Positions 27,210-35,817 of a stretch of 64,000 nt of DNA are shown piece after piece (within the stretch, counting starts at the first letter, position 1; every line of letters begins with the position of its first letter). Source of the DNA: Glaciecola sp965660625 (GTDB taxonomy: Bacteria > Pseudomonadota > Gammaproteobacteria > Enterobacterales > Alteromonadaceae); NCBI GenBank assembly GCA_965660625.1, contig CBFIAR010000012.1, positions 47,284 to 111,283 on the forward strand, given 5' to 3'. The notes under the pieces were generated by a model. The model had not been told where the DNA came from. It ran no database searches and saw only the letters and a program-made list of their open reading frames with translations. The position numbers and the translations under genes are program-made.

Positions 27210-28508
27210 ATGATTACGAATACAATAAAACAACTACCAAAACAACATCGTTGGACACTTGCCGGTGTCTCGTTAGTCTTGGTGGGTTTGCTTTTATTTC
27301 CATTGGATTCAGTTAAAGCGTCAAGAAACGTTGAAATAAAGCAACTACTTCCTGGCATCAAATACGAACTGCACCTCCCTCCTCTTGCTGAACACACCGA
27401 CGACATCACGGTGGAAGACGAGATAGACAACTGGCAAACCTACAAAGTTGAAAGTGGTGATACCTTAGCCAAAATATTTTCGCAGGTTGGCTTGAGTGCT
27501 CGCGACACTTATGACGTCAGCCGCGCTGGTGAGCTTGCCAAAAAGTTAATTCATATAAAACCAGGTGATGTTTTGTATGTACATGTTGACGATGCGAATC
27601 AATTTTTGTCGTTACGCTACCCTCTCTCTAAAACTGAAACTCTAAGCGTGGAAAAGAATGCGCAAGGTAAACTTGCCAGCGACATTTCCATTAAACAGGT
27701 AGAAACACTGCTCAGCTTTGCGCAAGGCGAAATTCGCAGTAGTTTTTGGAATGCGGGTGCCGAGGCAGGTTTAACTGATAATCAAATAATGCGCTTAGCC
27801 GGAATTTTTGGCTGGGATATTGATTTCGCACAAGAAATTCGCGAAGGCGATACATTCAACGTGATTTTTGAAAAACAGTATATTGACGGTGAGTTCATTG
27901 GCTTCGGAGACTTCGTTGCAGCAGAGTTTCAAAACCAAGGGGAAGTTTTTCAAGCCGTTAAATACGACGATGGAAATTTTTACACGCCTGACGGGAAGAG
28001 CATGCGTAAAAGCTTTTTACGTGCCCCCGTGTCGTTTAAATATATTAGCTCAAGCTTCAAAAAGAGCCGCTTCCATCCCGTACAAAAAAGATGGAAAGCA
28101 CACCGTGGTGTCGACTATGCAGGTAAAGTGGGTACGCCGGTAATGGCGGCAGGTGACGGAAAAGTGATTAAGTCTGCATATGACAAGTACAACGGCCATC
28201 ATGTTTTTATTCAGCACGGCGAAAAATACACCACTAAATATTTGCACTTCACTAAGCGTGCTGTGAAGTACGGTGAAACCGTGAAACAGGGACAAACCAT
28301 CGGGTATTTAGGGTCAACAGGCTTAGCTTCTGGCCCCCACCTGCACTATGAATTTTTAGTCGATGGTGTGCATCGAAACCCAAGAACAGTGGCATTGCCT
28401 CAAGCTAACCCGATAGCTAAAGAGCATGCACAATCGTTTAGATTGATTGCTCAGGAGCGAGTTGAGCAACTTAATAATAATAAGCGCATCATGTTGGCGA
28501 TGAATTAA
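27210..28508 (+). CDS. mepM: MepM-like peptidoglycan DD-endopeptidase (M23, OapA/LysM-like domain)
   Basis: A 432-residue cell-wall hydrolase expected to cut peptide crosslinks in the periplasm. It has an N-terminal membrane anchor (about 17-32), an OapA/LysM-like segment (about 75-130, YKVESGDTLAKIF), a middle domain, and a C-terminal M23 domain with zinc ligands in HRGVDYAG and HLHYEF. The start is an ATG at 27210. It lies divergent from tyrS. The anmK gene often found next to it is absent here. The stop overlaps the stop of the convergent SRPBCC gene by four bases. Confidence 0.9.
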   Translation: MITNTIKQLPKQHRWTLAGVSLVLVGLLLFPLDSVKASRNVEIKQLLPGIKYELHLPPLAEHTDDITVEDEIDNWQTYKVESGDTLAKIFSQVGLSARDTYDVSRAGELAKKLIHIKPGDVLYVHVDDANQFLSLRYPLSKTETLSVEKNAQGKLASDISIKQVETLLSFAQGEIRSSFWNAGAEAGLTDNQIMRLAGIFGWDIDFAQEIREGDTFNVIFEKQYIDGEFIGFGDFVAAEFQNQGEVFQAVKYDDGNFYTPDGKSMRKSFLRAPVSFKYISSSFKKSRFHPVQKRWKAHRGVDYAGKVGTPVMAAGDGKVIKSAYDKYNGHHVFIQHGEKYTTKYLHFTKRAVKYGETVKQGQTIGYLGSTGLASGPHLHYEFLVDGVHRNPRTVALPQANPIAKEHAQSFRLIAQERVEQLNNNKRIMLAMN

Positions 28509-28942
28509 GCGACCATTGCCTGATGGCGAGTCACTAGGCTTAGTTTCTCGAGTGACGCTATCCAGCCATACTGCTGATGTAACATATCTTCTTCACGAAT
28601 AAAGCCACTTTGAGTCAGTTTGATTGAAGTGGTTGTATCGTTATCACATGTAAATTCGATGTCTACCCTGGTTGTATTATTAGTGTCTTCCCATCTCCAC
28701 GTAAAACATAAGCTCTGGTTCAGATTAATCTGTTGATAGCAGCCAACAATGGTTTGTTGGAAGCCATCAGGTGATTGCAAGATCAAACGGTAATTGCCCC
28801 CTTCAATAAAGTTAGACATAAACTGTGACACCATCATGTTGCCTGGCGCGAACCAACGAACGAGTACACTTGGGTCATGAAAAGCGTTATAAACATCATG
28901 AAGTCTTGCGTTAAGTGTACCGTTAATGGTGAAATCATACAT
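28505..28942 (-). CDS. SRPBCC/AHSA1-like domain protein
   Basis: A small cytoplasmic protein of 145 residues in the START/SRPBCC fold, close to Aha1 C-terminal-like (AHSA1) proteins: ARLHDVYNAFHDPSVLVRWFAPG at the start, then CFTWRWED and the C-terminal helix. The function and ligand are not known. I chose the ATG at 28942 (MYDFTING) because it begins the fold; the frame extends upstream to 29026 but that part overlaps the divergent gene's promoter region. It shares the TTAA stop overlap with mepM. Confidence 0.8.
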   Translation of the reverse strand: MYDFTINGTLNARLHDVYNAFHDPSVLVRWFAPGNMMVSQFMSNFIEGGNYRLILQSPDGFQQTIVGCYQQINLNQSLCFTWRWEDTNNTTRVDIEFTCDNDTTTSIKLTQSGFIREEDMLHQQYGWIASLEKLSLVTRHQAMVA

Positions 28943-29042
28943 AAAATCTACTTCGCTTATTATTCTGTCCTGTGGTAGAAATAGTATCGGCATTAGTGCC
29001 GTTTTCTTCACTGTGAATTTCATCAAACTTGGATTATCTTAC

Positions 29043-29987
29043 ATGACTAAGCTAGCGATTATTTCTCGCGAGTACCGTGCGTACGAAAAAGCATTACAAG
29101 AATTGCAGTCAACAGGTGAGTTCAATAATGTGGAACTCATTTGGGCAAATGAGCATGCTGATGGCGCCCCTTTAAATAGCATAGAATGTGCGTTAGCGAA
29201 CCCGAATATTATGTCACGTTATATTGATGAATGTCATCACCTAAGATGGCTGCAATCAACTTGGGCTGGCGTGAACGCTCTCACCAATATAGCTAAAAAA
29301 GACTATCAACTGACGGGTTTAAAAAATGTATTTGGTGCTCAAATGCGAGAATATGTGATGGCTTATTTACTTTATTTTCAGCGTTATATTCCCGAATTAT
29401 CAGCCAATCAGCATAATCGTGAGTGGCAACAATATCGTATTCCAACGCTGCAAAATCAAACTTTGGGGATCATGGGCTTAGGAAGTATTGGCAAAGTCGT
29501 TGCCAAAGCGGTAAAAGCATTTGGCATGAATGTTTATAGTTTAAATGCGACAAGTAAGCCGCTTGAAGCCGATAAACATTTTCACTTGGATCAACTAAAT
29601 GAATTCGCTAACAGTGTTGATTTTATCGTCAATTTGCTTCCACACACGTCTGCAACAACAGGGATCTGTGATGCGCATTTTTTTGCAAGCATGAGGCCTC
29701 ATGGCATCTTCATTAATGCGGGCCGTGGCAATGTTATTAAACATGATGAAGATTTAGTCACGGCGTTAAATGAGGGTACAATTCAAGGTGCCGTTATCGA
29801 TGTATTTAAAACCGAGCCATTGCCTACAGCACACCCTTTTTGGAATACCCCTAATTTACTCATGACTAATCACACGGCCGCGACAAGCCAACCTGAGCTC
29901 GTATTTACGATATTTAAAAACAATTTGATAAAGCACATAGCGGGTTTGCCACTTGATTCAACGATCGATTTGAATCAAGGTTATTAA
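29043..29987 (+). CDS. D-2-hydroxyacid dehydrogenase (NAD-dependent)
   Basis: A 314-residue D-isomer-specific 2-hydroxyacid dehydrogenase. The NAD-binding motif GLGSIG lies near residue 145, catalytic Arg in NAGRGNV, Glu in FKTEPLP and His in TNHTAAT. The form resembles GhrA-like glyoxylate/hydroxypyruvate reductases, but the substrate cannot be told. I use the ATG at 29043 (MTKLAIISREY), which starts the fold and lies 100 bases from the divergent SRPBCC gene; the frame is open 117 bases further upstream. It converges on the Hpt/HD gene with a gap of 17 bases. Confidence 0.85.
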   Translation: MTKLAIISREYRAYEKALQELQSTGEFNNVELIWANEHADGAPLNSIECALANPNIMSRYIDECHHLRWLQSTWAGVNALTNIAKKDYQLTGLKNVFGAQMREYVMAYLLYFQRYIPELSANQHNREWQQYRIPTLQNQTLGIMGLGSIGKVVAKAVKAFGMNVYSLNATSKPLEADKHFHLDQLNEFANSVDFIVNLLPHTSATTGICDAHFFASMRPHGIFINAGRGNVIKHDEDLVTALNEGTIQGAVIDVFKTEPLPTAHPFWNTPNLLMTNHTAATSQPELVFTIFKNNLIKHIAGLPLDSTIDLNQGY

Positions 29988-30004
29988 ACTCAGGAGAGCG
30001 ATGT

Positions 30005-31120
30005 TCAGTCTTTTAAAAGCTTGGTCATTCCTAAGTTAAATAAGCGCAACCAGTACCCACTCAGTTTACCTTTGAACGCTTTGTTGATGCTGATAACTGC
30101 TTCTTTTTTGGTTTGTCTGTGCTCATCTTTCGGGTTAATCAATCCCTCGTACTTATCTAAAATAGCAAGCAGTTTTGCACCATCACAGATATCTTCATTT
30201 TTAATACCCAATGGATATCCGCTGCCATCCACTAACTCATGGTGCTGCATTACTATTTTTCTAGCTTCATCCCACAAACTAAGATTTTCTAGTAAACGTG
30301 CACTTTTATAAACATGAGAGCGCAACAGGTTTTTCTCGAGAGTAGTCAATGGCGTGGTTTTATTAACAATATCAGCAGGCATAAACGACAAACCAAAATC
30401 ATGCACATAACATGCTACCGCTAGTTGTGCTTCATCAATTGGGTTCTCACTGAGTTCATTGATATAGAAAGCGAGTTTAGCGATCCGATCGCCCCGCCCT
30501 TCAAGATAGCCAACTCTCTTTTCTATCGGTTTCATCAGTTCTCTGAAAAAAAGCAAATCAACTTGTTGTTCAGGACTCAGCGTCTTGGGGATCACGGTGC
30601 GAGCTAAATTAACGCCACCTTGCAATGAATTGTTATCGTCCTGATTGAGTTGCCGCGACGGTTCAATTAGATTGATTGCTTTGGCAAGCAATCCCTCATG
30701 ACGAGACTGGTTTGTTGCGTCAATGTTAGAGATAATGGCAATAACAGCATCATTTAATTCGCCGTCATATTCAGCCTGACCCGATTTAATACAGCTTTCA
30801 ACAAACACCTTTACTTTATCCATCAACAAAAGAATAAGATCGCTCATGTTATTGGTATATTCGATTTCACCTTTGCGCAACAAATCGAGCAAGTCTTCAA
30901 GGTGCTGTAGTAAATCGATCATAGGCGTAAAGACCACTAAGCCAAGGTCGCCCTTAATGGTATGCACCGAGCGGAATAGAGCACGTTGTAATTCATTATC
31001 TTTGGGCGTGAGCTCTAACTCTATGAGTGTTTGCTCACTGGCCTCATATAATTCATTAATTTCTTCCATTAAGTCTTGAAGAATATCGTCTTCCAATTCT
31101 TCATGCTTAAAAATCGGCAT
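30005..31120 (-). CDS. Hpt domain fused to an HD-GYP-like domain
   Basis: A 371-residue cytoplasmic signalling protein. Residues 8-110 form an Hpt domain with the phosphorylatable His53 (SVHTIKGD). After a linker, residues 190-365 look like an HD-GYP phosphodiesterase: HD at 240-241, HHE at 293-295 and GSGYP at 299-303. The first His of the usual metal site, ahead of RIAKLA, is absent (GRGDR), and HDxGK reads HDFGL. So c-di-GMP hydrolysis is uncertain; it may be a degenerate or regulatory domain. Input would come from a hybrid kinase outside this locus. Confidence 0.8.
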   Translation of the reverse strand: MPIFKHEELEDDILQDLMEEINELYEASEQTLIELELTPKDNELQRALFRSVHTIKGDLGLVVFTPMIDLLQHLEDLLDLLRKGEIEYTNNMSDLILLLMDKVKVFVESCIKSGQAEYDGELNDAVIAIISNIDATNQSRHEGLLAKAINLIEPSRQLNQDDNNSLQGGVNLARTVIPKTLSPEQQVDLLFFRELMKPIEKRVGYLEGRGDRIAKLAFYINELSENPIDEAQLAVACYVHDFGLSFMPADIVNKTTPLTTLEKNLLRSHVYKSARLLENLSLWDEARKIVMQHHELVDGSGYPLGIKNEDICDGAKLLAILDKYEGLINPKDEHRQTKKEAVISINKAFKGKLSGYWLRLFNLGMTKLLKD

Positions 31121-31262
31121 AAATGCTCACTGACTAGAGATAAATAGATAGTGAGAGTATATCGGCATTAAGGCAAAATTCATGCATTAAATCGACCGAT
31201 AAGGTATCTTCAAAAAAAAATCTCCGTATAATTGTGGCTAGATCACGCTTTTTGGAATTTCT

Positions 31263-31985
31263 GTGCTAGCTATTATTCGAATCATCATGTTATTTGTTTA
31301 TTTTATCGGGATAAATATCATTCTTTTCTTAATTTATCTGACTCGTCCTTTTCATAGAAATAACGTGTATTTAGCCGGTCAATTTTATTCAACGATGGTT
31401 CGGATCCTAGGTTTGAAAATTGAGTTGCGGATTTCAGACAAAATAGATAGCAAACAAAACTATGTGTTTGTTGCTAATCATCAAAATAGCTACGACATAC
31501 TAACGATAAGCAAAGCCGCTTTACCCGGTGTGGTTACAGTTGGTAAGAAAAGTATTAAATGGATCCCTATTTTTGGGCTTATCTATTGGCTCTCTGCTAA
31601 CATCATGATCGATCGAAAAAACAGCGGCAGCGCCAGAAATACTTTAGATTCAACACTCGATAAAATGAACCAAAAAAAACTCAGCATTTGGTTTTTCCCC
31701 GAGGGTACACGCAGTTATGGACGCGGATTATTACCCTTTAAAACCGGTGCTTTTAGGTTAGCTTTAGCGGCTAAAAAATCAATTATTCCAATATGCGCAA
31801 GTGAAATGCACAACAAAATTAAGTTTAATCGCTGGAATAATGGCACCGTTATTATTGAAGCTATGGAACCCATTGAATTACCCGAAGAGGTGAATGCGAA
31901 GCAGCTTGCGCAGCATGTTCATTCGATTATGTCGGCAAAAATTGCTCAGCTTAATATAGAAGCTGAAAAACTAGATAACGTATAA
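31263..31985 (+). CDS. plsC: 1-acyl-sn-glycerol-3-phosphate acyltransferase (PlsC family)
   Basis: A 240-residue membrane-associated enzyme that adds the second acyl chain to lysophosphatidate to make phosphatidate. It has an N-terminal membrane helix (about 3-25), the acyltransferase motif NHQNSYD (HX4D) near 72, and FPEGTRS near 145. The start is GTG at 31263. It stands ahead of rraB with a 34-base gap and may be co-transcribed with it. The family is clear; a paralog elsewhere in the genome could be the main PlsC. Confidence 0.9.
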   Translation: MLAIIRIIMLFVYFIGINIILFLIYLTRPFHRNNVYLAGQFYSTMVRILGLKIELRISDKIDSKQNYVFVANHQNSYDILTISKAALPGVVTVGKKSIKWIPIFGLIYWLSANIMIDRKNSGSARNTLDSTLDKMNQKKLSIWFFPEGTRSYGRGLLPFKTGAFRLALAAKKSIIPICASEMHNKIKFNRWNNGTVIIEAMEPIELPEEVNAKQLAQHVHSIMSAKIAQLNIEAEKLDNV

Positions 31986-32019
31986 GGTCACTCGACCTAG
32001 ATTATTACAAGAGGTTAGT

Positions 32020-32436
32020 ATGAGTAAGCATGACGCCAATGAATGGCACGAATTCAATAGAGAAACAATAGAAGCGCTTACCGAAGATGGCAGCGATTTA
32101 AGTCTGCCGCATACTATTGAGCATCATTTTGCCAGTAGTGATTTTGATGCCTTAGAAAAAGCAGCGGTTGATGCTTTCAAAGCCGGGTTCGAAGTAAGTG
32201 ACGCAGAAGAGCTAGTGCTTGACGATGGTGGCACCGTATTTTGCTTTGATGCTGCCGTTGAAAAAAAGCTAGACCTTGAAGTATTCAATGCAGACTCTGA
32301 CAAGCTTATTGCCATTGCAGACAAGCATCACGTTTTTTATGACGGTTGGGGTACCTACTTCATCGGTGAAGGCGCTATTGAGCGCGACGAGATCGATAAC
32401 GAAGATTATGACTTTGACGATGATGATGAATATTAA
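32020..32436 (+). CDS. rraB: Regulator of ribonuclease activity RraB
   Basis: RraB binds RNase E and alters degradosome composition and mRNA decay. The 138-residue protein has the same length as E. coli RraB and shares LTEDGSD, TIEHHF, LEKAAVDAFKAGFEVSDAEEL and the YDGWGTYF motif, ending in a strongly acidic tail. A GAGGTTAGT sequence precedes the ATG. It lies between plsC and a YkgJ-like gene on the same strand. Confidence 0.93.
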   Translation: MSKHDANEWHEFNRETIEALTEDGSDLSLPHTIEHHFASSDFDALEKAAVDAFKAGFEVSDAEELVLDDGGTVFCFDAAVEKKLDLEVFNADSDKLIAIADKHHVFYDGWGTYFIGEGAIERDEIDNEDYDFDDDDEY

Positions 32437-32458
32437 ATGCTCGTGGTCTGTTTAAATA

Positions 32459-32854
32459 ATGAAGGATTGTAACCAGTGCGGTAAATGCTGTATAAAATAT
32501 GGCAATGGCGCACTTAGTGCGACTAAAGAAGAGATAGACTTATGGGAGTTATTCAACCCCGATATTTTTAAATTTGTGAAAGACCATGAAATTTGGTTCG
32601 ACCCGAGCTCAGGCGTTCAGCTAACACGGTGTCCATTTTTAGAAATTGAACCTCCCAAAAGCGCCTCCGCGCAAACTAAATATACCTGCAGTATTTACTT
32701 AGATAGACCCGAAGACTGTCGTCATTATCCTAGTCTGATATCAGAAATGATCAGAGATGAATGTGAAATGATTGAAATAATTGACTTGGGCAATTTACAG
32801 CGGGCTCAAACAACGTTAGATGTGCGAATGAGAGATAGCAGGTCTTCTAGATAA
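32459..32854 (+). CDS. YkgJ-like cysteine cluster protein
   Basis: A 131-residue protein of the YkgJ (CxxCxxCC, formerly UPF0153) family, thought to bind zinc or an iron-sulfur cluster. Conserved cysteines are Cys4, 7, 10 and 11 at the N-terminus, then Cys58 (RCPFL), Cys77 and Cys87 (CRHYP). Function in bacteria is not established. It follows rraB by 22 bases. Confidence 0.82.
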   Translation: MKDCNQCGKCCIKYGNGALSATKEEIDLWELFNPDIFKFVKDHEIWFDPSSGVQLTRCPFLEIEPPKSASAQTKYTCSIYLDRPEDCRHYPSLISEMIRDECEMIEIIDLGNLQRAQTTLDVRMRDSRSSR

Positions 32855-32911
32855 CCCCTACCCTCATTTATGGGTAAATAAATCTGTCTTAACTCAGTGA
32901 TTGGAGCAAGC

Positions 32912-33856
32912 ATGCAAGCACAACGAAGAGTGCGAGATTATCTAACCTTAGCAGGCAAGGGGATCATGATGGGTGCAGCCGACGCAATACCTGGTGTATC
33001 AGGCGGCACCATTGCATTCGTTACTGGCATTTATCAAGAACTGATCCATTCACTTAAACTTTGTGGCCCCGAAGCTCTGCGTATTTTATTTAAGCAAGGT
33101 TTGTTGGCAGCATTCAATTATATGAATGCTGGCTTTCTTCTAACACTTTTCGCTGGCATCCTACTTAGTGTTATTTCCCTATCAAGGGCAGTGGTTTATT
33201 TGCTCGACACCTTTCCAGAATTACTCTGGTCTTTCTTCTTTGGACTCATTCTTGCCGGAACTTGGTCAGTCGTTAGGCATGTTAACAGGTGGAATGTGAC
33301 TTTGTTGATCACCTTTATAGCTGGTTCAGTTTTTGCGTACTCGTTTACGATGATTACGCCTGTAAGTATTGAACCCAGGCCAGTGTATTTCTTTTTGTCT
33401 GGTATGTTAGCAATATGCGCGATGCTTCTGCCCGGTATTTCTGGTGCTTTTATTTTGCTGATACTCGGCATGTACGGCCCCGTCATGCTAGCCATCAAAG
33501 AGTTTCAATTTAGCTTGCTGGGCTTGTTTGCATGCGGTTGCGGTATGGGTTTACTCAGCTTTTCACATTTCCTAGACTGGATGTTTAGCAAGCACAAAAA
33601 CCTGACTTTCGCATTGCTCGGTGGCTTTATGTTTGGTTCATTGAACAAGGTATGGCCATGGAAACAAACCTTAGGGTCAAGCATTGACCTCCATGGGAAA
33701 GAAATTTCGTTAGTTGAACGCAACGTCTCTCCGCAAACGTTTGAGTCGTTAACAGGGCAACCGTCTTATTTTCTATATGGATTGGGCTTAATGTTGTGCG
33801 GCATCGCCTTGATAATGCTTATGGAACGGTTCAATAAGTCTTCAGATAAGCCCTAG
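32912..33856 (+). CDS. DUF368 polytopic membrane protein (PopT-type)
   Basis: A 314-residue inner-membrane protein of family DUF368 with about nine hydrophobic segments and the family motif GAADAIPGVSGGTIAF near the N-terminus plus LLPGISGAFILLILGMY in the middle. Members of DUF368 have been linked to recycling of undecaprenyl phosphate across the membrane (PopT); that role here is by family only. I chose the ATG at 32912, preceded by TTGGAG, over a GTG at 32897. Confidence 0.87.
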   Translation: MQAQRRVRDYLTLAGKGIMMGAADAIPGVSGGTIAFVTGIYQELIHSLKLCGPEALRILFKQGLLAAFNYMNAGFLLTLFAGILLSVISLSRAVVYLLDTFPELLWSFFFGLILAGTWSVVRHVNRWNVTLLITFIAGSVFAYSFTMITPVSIEPRPVYFFLSGMLAICAMLLPGISGAFILLILGMYGPVMLAIKEFQFSLLGLFACGCGMGLLSFSHFLDWMFSKHKNLTFALLGGFMFGSLNKVWPWKQTLGSSIDLHGKEISLVERNVSPQTFESLTGQPSYFLYGLGLMLCGIALIMLMERFNKSSDKP

Positions 33857-33998
33857 AAAATTTGAAGCTCGAACCGATATCGACTGATACAACAACCCAG
33901 TTCATGTTCTCCGGCCCCTTGATATTTATTGATTAGATCGGGTGGAGCGTTTATGCTTTTTACTCGCTCTTTTGAATTGTCTGTTGAGATAGTAATAA

Positions 33999-34259
33999 AT
34001 GAAAAAAATAAAGAATGAAAATGCGCTGTTAAAGAAAGCACTGGCAGTTGCCGAGGCTTATGCTATCAAACGCGGCTACAACGCTTTTTCAGCGAGTGAT
34101 TCAGCGAAACAAAAAATTGAAAGCTTGTACAGACTTTTAGTGCATGACAAATTAATAAGCCCCTTGCCAGAAAACAGAGAGGATTTAGCTAGTTTAAAAC
34201 ATCGGCTCGTCATGTGGATTAGTAGTCAATTACCCGCTGACCATGAATTATTAAAATAG
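33999..34259 (+). CDS. Small protein, DUF5062-like
   Basis: An 86-residue soluble protein that starts MKKIKNENALLKKAL and ends SSQLPADHELLK. The pattern resembles DUF5062, small proteins of Vibrio, Shewanella and Alteromonas without known function; I assign this from memory of the family pattern and not from a search. It is mostly helical with a high Lys/Leu content. It stands alone between DUF368 and the RND operon. Confidence 0.65.
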   Translation: MKKIKNENALLKKALAVAEAYAIKRGYNAFSASDSAKQKIESLYRLLVHDKLISPLPENREDLASLKHRLVMWISSQLPADHELLK

Positions 34260-34370
34260 CATTGCCATTTTGCTCAGACTAACCAAACAGCCATTAGGCG
34301 AAACCTGCATCTAACATTTTAAAAGTAGTCTGACTTGTTACTTTTTATGTCATCATATTAACCGCAATCA

Positions 34371-34387
34371 ATTGTCGTTTTGACAAT
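34371..34387. promoter_or_regulatory. Palindrome upstream of the RND efflux operon, possible operator
   Basis: ATTGTC-GTTTT-GACAAT is a perfect inverted repeat with six-base arms and a five-base spacer, 60 bases ahead of the efflux start codon. It could be a repressor or activator site. No regulator gene is next to it, and the assignment is from symmetry only. Confidence 0.35.
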
Positions 34388-34446
34388 GATCGAGATTGCT
34401 GTGTCTGTGAGCGCATAGGCATAGTAAGTTTTGGAGAAAGAGAAAG

Positions 34447-35805
34447 ATGAATGCCCAGCCAGACAAATCAGCCAGCTACAACAGAAAAGTACCCTGGATC
34501 CTGCACAGTATAGTCACCGTGGCGATATTGCTTATTGCTTTTCTCATCATTACTGGCATGTTTAGCAGCAAACCTGAAGCACAAAAGTGGGGAGCTGCGC
34601 GCCCCTCGCCATCGGTGGGTGTTGATGTCGCAGAACTCTCTATTCAAGATTACCCTGTGTGGATAGATTCTTATGGCACAACTAAACCGTTAACTGAAAC
34701 CGTACTTGTGGCTGACGTTAATGGCAAGGTCATTGATGTTTCACCGAATATTCGAACAGGTAAACGCTTCAGCAAAGGGGAAATTCTGGTTCAACTAGAT
34801 AACCGAGATTTTATTGTTGAAGTTGACATTGCGGCAGCAGCTGCTGCTGAAGCAGAAGTTAGATATCTGCAGGAGCTGGCCGAATCAGAACTCGCTGCGC
34901 AGCAATGGAACAAACCACCCGAGACAGAAGCCGCACGCTTGCTATCACTTCGCAAACCTCAGGTAACGGCAGCAAAAGCCTCTTTAAGAGCTGCAAATTC
35001 ACGCTTAGAACGAGCAAAATTAAACCTCGATAGAACCACTATCAGAGCGCCATTTGACGGTACAGTACTGGAGCAGATGGTAGACGTGGGGCAGGTGATT
35101 AATCCAAGCCAAGCTATTGCTGAAATTTACAGTGTTGAGGCCGTTGAAGTGAGACTGCCTGTCAAAATTGCAGATTTAGCATACCTGAGCATTGACGACG
35201 GTTCGGACCATATCGACAGCTTACCGCGTGTTGTTTTATCTGGTGAACTGGGTAATCAGACTTATGAGTGGACCGGCAAAATAGTGCGCAGTGAAGGCGC
35301 CTTCGATCCAGCAACAAGAATGCTTTATTTAGTTGCGCAAATCGATAATCCCTTCACCAGCACTGAACAACGCCCTGCGGTTAGAATTGGGCAGTTTTTG
35401 CGGGCCAAGGTTCAGGGCGATACTTTAGAGAATGTGTTTGTTATTCCTAGAAGCGCCGTGTCGCAAGATTTTGTTGTCGCAGTGGTTGATGATGGTTTAT
35501 TAAAGAAACGTCGTATTCAGCCTTTGTGGACTGACGCACGCTCTGTCGTTGTCTCTGCTAGAGCGCCTATCACAGATGCCTTAGCTGCAAATTCGACTGA
35601 TGTGACCGGCAGCAGTATTGAAAGTTTGCGCAAGACCGACAAGTTGATTTTGACCCCCACCGCTAACTTACCAGATGGCACTCGCGTAAAGGCGATTGCC
35701 CCGATAGCCGAAAAGGAACCTAAACTGCAGTCTATCGTTGTTGGAAAGCAATCAAGTCAGAACCGCGCTAATATAGCAGCCTCCTTAACAACTGTAGCGC
35801 AGTAA
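34447..35805 (+). CDS. RND efflux periplasmic adaptor (membrane fusion protein)
   Basis: A 452-residue adaptor of the HlyD/AcrA type that links an RND pump to an outer-membrane channel. It has one N-terminal membrane helix (about 16-38), a biotinyl-lipoyl segment (VNGKVIDVSPNIRTGKRFSKGEILVQLD), an Ala-rich alpha-hairpin (about 120-190), and TTIRAPFDGTVLEQMVDVGQV after it. Its start has GGAGAAAGAGAAAG in front. The pump gene follows after 12 bases; there is no outer-membrane channel gene nearby, so TolC from elsewhere is likely used. Confidence 0.9.
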   Translation: MNAQPDKSASYNRKVPWILHSIVTVAILLIAFLIITGMFSSKPEAQKWGAARPSPSVGVDVAELSIQDYPVWIDSYGTTKPLTETVLVADVNGKVIDVSPNIRTGKRFSKGEILVQLDNRDFIVEVDIAAAAAAEAEVRYLQELAESELAAQQWNKPPETEAARLLSLRKPQVTAAKASLRAANSRLERAKLNLDRTTIRAPFDGTVLEQMVDVGQVINPSQAIAEIYSVEAVEVRLPVKIADLAYLSIDDGSDHIDSLPRVVLSGELGNQTYEWTGKIVRSEGAFDPATRMLYLVAQIDNPFTSTEQRPAVRIGQFLRAKVQGDTLENVFVIPRSAVSQDFVVAVVDDGLLKKRRIQPLWTDARSVVVSARAPITDALAANSTDVTGSSIESLRKTDKLILTPTANLPDGTRVKAIAPIAEKEPKLQSIVVGKQSSQNRANIAASLTTVAQ

Positions 35806-35817
35806 AGGAAGATTATT

